48,576 nt of DNA from Clostridia bacterium (GTDB lineage: Bacteria > Bacillota > Clostridia > Oscillospirales > CAG-272), in assembly GCA_017411605.1 (NCBI GenBank), contig JAFQPR010000038.1:1-48576 (forward strand). Direction: 5' to 3'. Every line of letters begins with the position of its first letter. Position 1 is the first letter of the stretch. Under the pieces are notes generated by a model, which saw only the letters and a program-made list of their open reading frames with translations, was not told the origin of the DNA and searched no databases. This document shows positions 43,332 through 48,576 of this stretch, in pieces. The position numbers were made by a program, and so were the translations under genes.

Positions 43332-43495
43332 CAATCGCTTTTTTTCGGCAGCGAATACTCCCAAAAATCTTTCCAAATCATATTATGTTAATAATGAAAA
43401 TGTTTTTTCAGCTTTATGTTTTAAATTCTGTAAAGTATGGCAAAAATATAAGTAATGAACCAAATATAAAAGGAGAAAGAAAAGGCTTTCGGGAA

Positions 43496-43861
43496 ATGGA
43501 AATGAACATAAAACGAGGAGATATATATTACGCTGATCTGAGCCCTGTTATCGGCAGTGAGCAAGGCGGTCTGCGCCCTGTTCTTATCGTGCAGAATGAC
43601 GTTGGAAATAAATACAGCCCTACGGTTATTGCAGCCGCAATAACGTCAAAAATGGGTAAGACAAAGCTGCCGACACATATAGACGTTATCGGAAATCAGG
43701 TCGGACTCGCAAAGGACAGCGTTATACTTCTTGAGCAGATCAGAACCATAGATAAAAAACGCTTAAAAGAAAAAATGGGACATCTTGACGACGATACTAT
43801 GCGAAACGTCAACGATGCTATCGGAGTAAGCTTTGGACTTATTGGCGGCGGTTTGACCTGA
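43496..43861 (+). CDS. MazF/PemK family mRNA interferase (EndoA-like toxin)
   Basis: 121 residues from the ATG at 43496; an ATG two codons on is equally plausible. It has the full family signature: [39 protein letters not shown] and [14 protein letters not shown]. The active-site Arg (GLRP) and Thr/Ser (AITS) positions are kept. MazF cuts single-stranded RNA at short motifs and is normally held by a MazE antitoxin encoded just upstream. Here the upstream 225 bp (43270-43495) has no antitoxin-like frame, only a terminator and AT-rich DNA. Confidence 0.93.
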   Translation: MEMNIKRGDIYYADLSPVIGSEQGGLRPVLIVQNDVGNKYSPTVIAAAITSKMGKTKLPTHIDVIGNQVGLAKDSVILLEQIRTIDKKRLKEKMGHLDDDTMRNVNDAIGVSFGLIGGGLT

Positions 43862-43913
43862 ATGATTTCAACCGCTTCGAACTGTATGACCTAAACACAA
43901 GATAAAAGAATAC

Positions 43914-43961
43914 TGCTGCATTCGAAGAGTTGCGCTTTTCCGAGTGCGGCATTTTCTTTTT
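43914..43961 (+). terminator. Terminator of mazF
   Basis: TGCTGCATTCG pairs with CGAGTGCGGCA (with GU pairs), followed by TTTTCTTTTT. Confidence 0.75.
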
Positions 43962-44047
43962 AAAAAAATTCATATCGCAAGCTTTACAGTCATATGCTTG
44001 ATTAGGTGGGAAACCTCCAAAACAAGGAAAAGAAAGTGAAGGCAAAA

Positions 44048-44992
44048 ATGAACAGATACACTCCAGAGGGCTCAAGAATAGGAACAACACAAAACAGAGA
44101 GTACGTTTCATCTCTTGCGGGACTCGAGCGAGCGCTTGATAAGCAGGCGATACTCGAAGCTCCCGCAATACTCTGCGATCATAATTTCAATCTTCATATA
44201 TCGCTCGGCGGCGGAATTCTCGGTATTATTCCAAGAGAGGAATGCGAATTTGTTTCAAGCGGAGAACAGGTAAAGGATATCGCAATACTTACAAGAGTTG
44301 GTAAACCCGTATGCTTCAAGGTTACGGGCTTCAGGCGCGACGAGGTAGGAGAAACGGTTGCCATTCTCTCGAGAAGAGCCGCTCAGCGCGAATGCGTTTT
44401 AAATTACGTTTCAACGCTTATTCCCGGTGATATCATTCCCGTAAGAGTGACTCACCTTGAAAACTTCGGCGCTTTCGTCGATATCGGCTGCGGTATCGTT
44501 TCCCTGCTCTCAATAGATTGCATATCGGTATCCAGGATATCGCATCCATCTGTAAGACTTGGCGTCGGCGACTCGATGTTTGCCGTCGTTAAAAGCATTG
44601 ACGAGCGCGGAAGAGTTTACGTGACCGAGCGCGAGCTTCTCGGGAGCTGGGAGGAAAACGTATCAAGATTTTCCGAGGGGCAGACCGTAAGGGGCGTGGT
44701 CCGCAGCGTTGAAAACTACGGTATTTTCGTCGAGCTTACGCCGAATCTCGCAGGCCTTGCCGAGTATAAGGAAAATGTTTACCCCGAGCAGACTGCCGCA
44801 GTTTACATAAAAAGCATAATTCCCGATAAAATGAAGGTAAAGCTGATAATAATTGATACTGCAGATGAGCCTATCTACCGTCAGCCTCTTGAATACTTCA
44901 TCAACCCCGAGCAAACGCAGCATATCGACCTCTGGACTTACTCACCCGAGGGCTCGAAAAAGATAATCGAAAGCTGCTTTTCAAACGCATAA
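44048..44992 (+). CDS. S1 RNA-binding domain protein (ribosomal S1-like)
   Basis: 314 residues from the ATG after GAAGG; the frame opens 14 codons upstream. Two clear S1 OB-folds lie at about 125-195 (PGDIIPVRVTHLENFGAFVDIGCG) and 208-270 (EGQTVRGVVRSVENYGIFVEL). A weaker OB-like repeat spans 36-110. It is probably cytoplasmic and binds mRNA or rRNA. It resembles the shorter S1-like proteins of Clostridia rather than the full six-repeat RpsA. It is monocistronic, with a terminator at 45000. Confidence 0.85.
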   Translation: MNRYTPEGSRIGTTQNREYVSSLAGLERALDKQAILEAPAILCDHNFNLHISLGGGILGIIPREECEFVSSGEQVKDIAILTRVGKPVCFKVTGFRRDEVGETVAILSRRAAQRECVLNYVSTLIPGDIIPVRVTHLENFGAFVDIGCGIVSLLSIDCISVSRISHPSVRLGVGDSMFAVVKSIDERGRVYVTERELLGSWEENVSRFSEGQTVRGVVRSVENYGIFVELTPNLAGLAEYKENVYPEQTAAVYIKSIIPDKMKVKLIIIDTADEPIYRQPLEYFINPEQTQHIDLWTYSPEGSKKIIESCFSNA

Positions 44993-44999
44993 AAGTATA

Positions 45000-45047
45000 A
45001 AAGCATTGGATTCAGTTAGAATTTCTGACAGCATCCAATGCTTTTTC
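45000..45047 (+). terminator. Terminator of the S1-domain gene
   Basis: AAGCATTGGAT pairs with ATCCAATGCTT, followed by TTT. Confidence 0.88.
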
Positions 45048-45091
45048 ATTTTGCACATATGTAACGTCCTTTTTTTGTATTATTTTTCCAA

Positions 45092-45120
45092 TTGATTGCT
45101 ATTTAAGCATATGATATAAT
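45092..45120 (+). promoter_or_regulatory. Promoter of the solute-binding lipoprotein gene
   Basis: TTGATT (45092-45097), 17 bp, TATAAT (45115-45120). The start codon follows 31 bp later, with AAGGAGG. Confidence 0.85.
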
Positions 45121-45151
45121 AAAAATAGAAAGGATAAAGGAGGCGTAAGTT

Positions 45152-46915
45152 ATGAAATATAGTGTAAAATACAGTTTGTTTATTATTCTTATTTTGCTTT
45201 TATCTATTACTCTCACTGCCTGTGATACTCTTTTCTTCAATATTTGCGGAGGATCTGGTACCACAGACAGCACGGATGATCTTCCAGACGACGGATCGGA
45301 CGATGACGGATCGGACGATGACGCCTTTGACGAAACGCAATATTGGTGGGATAACATTAAATACAGTGAGACCGATATTGTTTTCATGATGACGAAATTA
45401 AGCGGTAACAGCGATCTCTCATCGGGTTGCGAAAGATATCTTGCAGGAGAGACAGACTCTGTCTGTGATAAAAAGATCGATTCTCTGATCGCGGCGAGAA
45501 ACCGCGATGCTTATGAAAAGACTAAGGTCAACGTTACTTATAAGTATTACGATTTCTCTCCCGAGCTTTACGGGCTTTCGAGAGCATACCAGGTAATCGA
45601 AAGAGAAATTTTATCTTCCGGGAAAAATACACCCGATATATACTGCAACAGCACTGCCGATCTTCTCGCGTGCTCGCTGAAGGGATGCTTTGCCAACATA
45701 TACTCGAAAATGCACGGAGAGAACGACTACAAGGGCGCAAACCATTTCAATTTTAATAGCGGCGGTTATATGGCAAGCTTTATGAGCTCGTTAACGCTTG
45801 ATCATATGAAACTTTTCATTATTGCATCCGACTACTTTATAGATCTTACGCGCTCTATATACGTTATTCCTGTTAATTTGAAGCTATTCCGCAAAATTGC
45901 GAAAGAAGCGTATCCCGAGGTAACGGAGCCTACCATTGATACGCTCTACCGCGAGGTGAAGCCTTGCGAATGCTCAAATGAAGATGAAGGAACGGAATGC
46001 ACAAATGATTGCACGATAGGCGGCTGGACTTATGACCGAATCATTGAATTAAGCCACGCAGTACATAACTCATTCGGTACAGACAAAAATGAAAACGATA
46101 CTATTGGATTTGCCCTTGGAGCAGATCCGCTTTCGGCAGCAGGGCTTCTCTATTCATCATCGGTTTATATCATTGAGAAAAAATGGAACAAAGAGGAAAG
46201 GAAATATAATTACGCCTACCATGAGGAAAACCCTGCACTCGAAAATCTTTTCCAAAAAATTTCCGTTATGATGAATTCACCCGGTATCAAATGCATAAGC
46301 GAAGTTGATTCAGAGGGCGAAAATAACTCTTTGCTCAAGATACGCGATCAATTCTGTAACGATAATGTTCTATTCGGCGGCATCGTACTATTAGGTCACC
46401 TCGAGGACGAGGAGTACCAAAATATGTTAGCGGACGAAAACGGTGGACTTGGTATTCTTCCGGTACCGGTAATGAAAACCGCTGACAAATATACGACTCA
46501 GTTACATACAGGGGCAAATGCGGGAGCAATAAGGTGCAATACCGCTAATTTCGTTCAATGCTCGGCTTTTCTTCACTATCAGTCGACTCAATCTTCCCTC
46601 GTTTTAAACGAATATTATAAGGACGTTCTTATAGGCAAAAATTCCGATGAAGAAGACCCGCGCTCAGCGAATATTGAAATGATCCGTTATATACGTCATA
46701 ACCTATATACCTGCATGGATGCAAATTTTGAAGAAGCTATCGGTTATATAAATGAAGATGTCGAAGCTTTCAATATCAAAAACAGATATTACAGTTTGCT
46801 CGTAGACAACATCTACGTATACGGTGATATAAAAGTAAAATATGGCGAACTTCAGCCATCGTGGGCTGAGGCGCTAGTAAAGCTCGAAAAAGAATACGAA
46901 AAGCTTCCCGATTGA
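45152..46915 (+). CDS. Large secreted lipoprotein, probable extracellular solute-binding protein
   Basis: 587 residues. A signal peptide ends at the lipobox LTAC (C24). An acidic linker (DDLPDDGSDDDGSDDD, about 42-57) probably spans the envelope. The rest has the look of family-1 solute-binding proteins: PDIYCNSTADLLACSL near 160, the hinge-like GGWTYDRIIELSHAV, then GGIVLLGHLEDEEYQNM and a C-terminal WAEALVKLEKEYEKL. An unusual cysteine-rich insert (CECSNEDEGTECTNDC, about 271-286) lies in the middle. No permease genes are adjacent, so the ligand is unknown. Confidence 0.75.
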   Translation: MKYSVKYSLFIILILLLSITLTACDTLFFNICGGSGTTDSTDDLPDDGSDDDGSDDDAFDETQYWWDNIKYSETDIVFMMTKLSGNSDLSSGCERYLAGETDSVCDKKIDSLIAARNRDAYEKTKVNVTYKYYDFSPELYGLSRAYQVIEREILSSGKNTPDIYCNSTADLLACSLKGCFANIYSKMHGENDYKGANHFNFNSGGYMASFMSSLTLDHMKLFIIASDYFIDLTRSIYVIPVNLKLFRKIAKEAYPEVTEPTIDTLYREVKPCECSNEDEGTECTNDCTIGGWTYDRIIELSHAVHNSFGTDKNENDTIGFALGADPLSAAGLLYSSSVYIIEKKWNKEERKYNYAYHEENPALENLFQKISVMMNSPGIKCISEVDSEGENNSLLKIRDQFCNDNVLFGGIVLLGHLEDEEYQNMLADENGGLGILPVPVMKTADKYTTQLHTGANAGAIRCNTANFVQCSAFLHYQSTQSSLVLNEYYKDVLIGKNSDEEDPRSANIEMIRYIRHNLYTCMDANFEEAIGYINEDVEAFNIKNRYYSLLVDNIYVYGDIKVKYGELQPSWAEALVKLEKEYEKLPD

Positions 46916-46940
46916 TTTTAAAAAATAAAAAAATTTATCC

Positions 46941-46981
46941 TCAGCCTCGGAGCTTGAAAAAGCTTCGGGGCTGATTTTTAT
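46941..46981 (+). terminator. Terminator of the solute-binding lipoprotein gene
   Basis: TCAGCCTCGGAGCTT pairs with AAGCTTCGGGGCTGA across a four-base loop, followed by TTTTTATT. Confidence 0.92.
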
Positions 46982-46989
46982 TATATTTC

Positions 46990-47018
46990 TTGACTTACAT
47001 AGATAAATATTGTATACT
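46990..47018 (+). promoter_or_regulatory. Promoter of ung
   Basis: TTGACT (46990-46995), 17 bp, TATACT (47013-47018). Confidence 0.8.
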
Positions 47019-47055
47019 TATGTAAAAGATTATACATTTAATATTGGAGAAACAA

Positions 47056-47727
47056 ATGATTTCCTTTGGCAATGATTGGGACGGACTTCTTGAAGAGGAG
47101 TTCAAAAAAGAATACTATCTTTCGCTTCGCGAATTTCTGAAGACTGAATACAGCACAAAGCGCGTATATCCGCCGATGAATGATATTTATAACGCTCTGC
47201 GTTATACCTCTTGCCGCGATACCAGAGTTGTTATTCTCGGTCAGGACCCGTATCACGGAGCGGGACAGGCGCACGGGCTTTGCTTCTCCGTGCTGCCCGG
47301 CGTTAAATTCCCTCCCTCGCTGCAAAATATCTTTAAGGAGCTTAGTGATGAATACGGTATAGCTATGCCAAAAACGGGCGAGCTTACAGGGTGGGCAAAG
47401 CAAGGCGTTCTGCTGCTTAACACGACGCTAACGGTGCGCGAGGGGCAGCCTCAAAGCCATAAGGGTCACGGCTGGGAAACGTTGACGGATAAGATCATAT
47501 CCGTTATCAACGAGAAGGACGAGCCCGCAGTATTTATACTCTGGGGCGGAAACGCAAGAGCAAAAAAAGCTCTTATAACAAATAAAAAGCACCTTATTCT
47601 CGAATGCGCTCACCCAAGCCCTCTTTCGGCTTATGCGGGATTCTTCGGATGCAATCATTTCAGACTCGCAAACGAATTTTTAAAGAAAAATTCACTTCCC
47701 GAGATAGATTGGTCGAAAACCGTATAA
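47056..47727 (+). CDS. ung: Uracil-DNA glycosylase
   Basis: 223 residues from the ATG with GGAG 6 nt upstream; a TTG four codons earlier is in frame. The water-activating loop is GQDPYHG (62-68, D64). LLLNTTLTV and the DNA-intercalation loop [17 protein letters not shown] follow. It removes uracil from DNA, starting base-excision repair. Monocistronic. Confidence 0.98.
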   Translation: MISFGNDWDGLLEEEFKKEYYLSLREFLKTEYSTKRVYPPMNDIYNALRYTSCRDTRVVILGQDPYHGAGQAHGLCFSVLPGVKFPPSLQNIFKELSDEYGIAMPKTGELTGWAKQGVLLLNTTLTVREGQPQSHKGHGWETLTDKIISVINEKDEPAVFILWGGNARAKKALITNKKHLILECAHPSPLSAYAGFFGCNHFRLANEFLKKNSLPEIDWSKTV

Positions 47728-47754
47728 AAATTTCAAAAAATACGGAAATACATA

Positions 47755-47783
47755 TTGAAAATTTTTAAAAATAGTTGTATACT
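47755..47783 (+). promoter_or_regulatory. Promoter of xpt
   Basis: TTGAAA (47755-47760), 17 bp, TATACT (47778-47783). The leader to the ATG is only about 30 nt, so there is no room for the purine riboswitch that often precedes xpt. Confidence 0.8.
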
Positions 47784-47819
47784 TATTATAGAAATATTTT
47801 TTGAGAAGGGGGATCGCAA

Positions 47820-48392
47820 ATGAAGCTGCTCGAAGAAAAGATTTTAAAGGACGGAATAGTACTTTCAGGCACTGTTCTCAAGGTGGATAAGTTTCTTAAC
47901 CATCAGATAGACGTTAAGCTAATATGCGAGCTTGCGAAGGAATGGAAACGCCTTTTCGAGGGTGAAAATATAACTAAAATACTTACTATTGAGGCTTCGG
48001 GCATCGGTATTGCCTGCATCACCGCACTTGAGTTTGACGTTCCGGTTGTTTACGCGAAAAAGATCAAAAGCTCAAATATCGGTGACGATCTGCTCTCCGC
48101 AAAGGTAGTTTCCTTTACTCATGGAAACACATATAACGTTATCGCATCTAAGGATTTTATAACGAAGGATGACAGAGTTCTTATTATCGACGACTTCCTT
48201 GCTAATGGAAGCGCGCTCCGCGCTCTTATCAAGCTATGCGAAGCCGGAGGCGCAACCGTAGTCGGCGCCGGAATCGCAATTGAAAAGGCTTACCAGAAGG
48301 GCGGCGACGCGATAAGAAACAAGGGATATCGCGTTGAAGCTCTCGCTAGAATTTCAAAAATGAATTCCGATGGAACGATTGAATTTTGCTGA
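47820..48392 (+). CDS. xpt: Xanthine phosphoribosyltransferase
   Basis: A 190-residue purine-salvage enzyme making XMP from xanthine and PRPP. It has the PRPP-binding loop VLIIDDFLANGSALRAL (120-136) and the Xpt-type start MKLLEEKILKDGIVLSGTVLKVDKFLNHQID (given as LLEEKILKDG, then LKVDKFLNHQID). The ribosome site is AAGGGGG. No pbuX permease follows. Confidence 0.96.
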   Translation: MKLLEEKILKDGIVLSGTVLKVDKFLNHQIDVKLICELAKEWKRLFEGENITKILTIEASGIGIACITALEFDVPVVYAKKIKSSNIGDDLLSAKVVSFTHGNTYNVIASKDFITKDDRVLIIDDFLANGSALRALIKLCEAGGATVVGAGIAIEKAYQKGGDAIRNKGYRVEALARISKMNSDGTIEFC

Positions 48393-48414
48393 TAATGTAA
48401 ACATTTCATAACAA

Positions 48415-48452
48415 GAGGGTAGCTCAAGTTGTGCGAAACTTTAGCTACCCTC
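48415..48452 (+). terminator. Hairpin after xpt
   Basis: GAGGGTAGCT pairs with AGCTACCCTC, with an inner AAGTT/AACTT stem. No T-run follows, so its efficiency as an intrinsic terminator is uncertain. Confidence 0.6.
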
Positions 48453-48475
48453 GAATGCGCTAAGGGGCTAGGGGG

Positions 48476-48563
48476 ATTTAGAGCGAAAATTTGCGTTCTC
48501 CCACCTGTGAGGCGTATATAAATACGTCGAGGGAGGGAAACGCGAATAGAAAATGACTTTAAT
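48476..48563. repeat. Imperfect palindromic element at the window end
   Basis: A long imperfect dyad: TTGCGTTCTCCCACC and GTGAGGCGTAT on the left against ATACGTCGAGGG and AGGGAAACGCGA on the right, with flanking GAGCGAAAAT. The core TACGTCGAGGGA and the flank GAGCGAAAA are shared with the element at 2024-2132. No gene. It may run on past the window. Confidence 0.55.
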
Positions 48564-48576
48564 TTGATGGAGAAAT

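Noticed and set aside
47728-47819. Purine riboswitch before xpt
   Set aside because: The leader after the promoter is about 30 nt and lacks the conserved purine-aptamer stems.

Overview
The window looks like a chromosomal segment from an uncultured, endospore-forming member of class Clostridia (Bacillota), probably a gut lineage. The evidence is spo0A, a full-length pro-sigK, yqfC, yqfD and ylbJ; the dnaX-ybaB-recR block preceded by a long Firmicutes-type SRP RNA; the phoH-ybeY-era-recO-mutS2 order; strong AGGAGG ribosome sites; and many promoters of the TTGACA-17-TATAAT type. No species can be named from sequence alone.

Layout. 1-2639: an intergenic mini-hairpin array, rsmA with a small membrane protein, then tRNA-Thr(CGT) followed by about 600 bp of degenerate repeats derived from the tRNA and its terminator, interrupted by a small palindromic element. 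2640-6800 (minus): a Ca2+-type P-ATPase, an unknown 271-residue protein, a candidate 6S RNA and a DUF1292 protein. 6807-12755 (minus): a five-gene unit of a prephenate-dehydratase/ACT-like protein, a TSCPD protein, phosphohexomutase, lepA and hemW. 12.9-16.9 kb: tRNA-Leu(CAA), a sirohaem/4Fe-4S reductase-like protein and, divergently, a FecBCD-type uptake system. 17.0-22.1 kb: a GH20-like hexosaminidase and two paralogous heparinase-II/III-like lyases without signal peptides, which look like a cytoplasmic glycosaminoglycan-oligosaccharide pathway. 22.1-23.7 kb: accessory small genes separated by a duplicated tail-terminator-promoter module, one copy of which carries a second mini-hairpin array. 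23.7-33.0 kb (minus): a ten-gene housekeeping and sporulation operon running yqfC, yqfD, phoH, ybeY, era, recO, mutS2, serine hydrolase and two membrane proteins. 33-41 kb: ylbJ, a small lipoprotein, PEP carboxykinase, spo0A, recR, ybaB, dnaX, SRP RNA and an SDR reductase. 41.5-48.6 kb (plus): an atypical response regulator, sigK, a DUF378 protein, a MazF toxin without a visible antitoxin, an S1-domain protein, a solute-binding lipoprotein, ung and xpt, then a palindromic element.

Most of the window is ordinary core genome. The least explained parts are non-coding: (i) three arrays of unrelated mini-palindromes, each with its own 9-10 bp separator; (ii) a repeated intergenic module flanking a small unknown gene, like a gene cassette; (iii) a long hairpin that ends the regulator gene and buries the sigK Shine-Dalgarno; and (iv) two consensus promoters facing each other with almost the same start point. 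Start codons were moved inward from the longest open frame wherever a ribosome site clearly supports an internal start.
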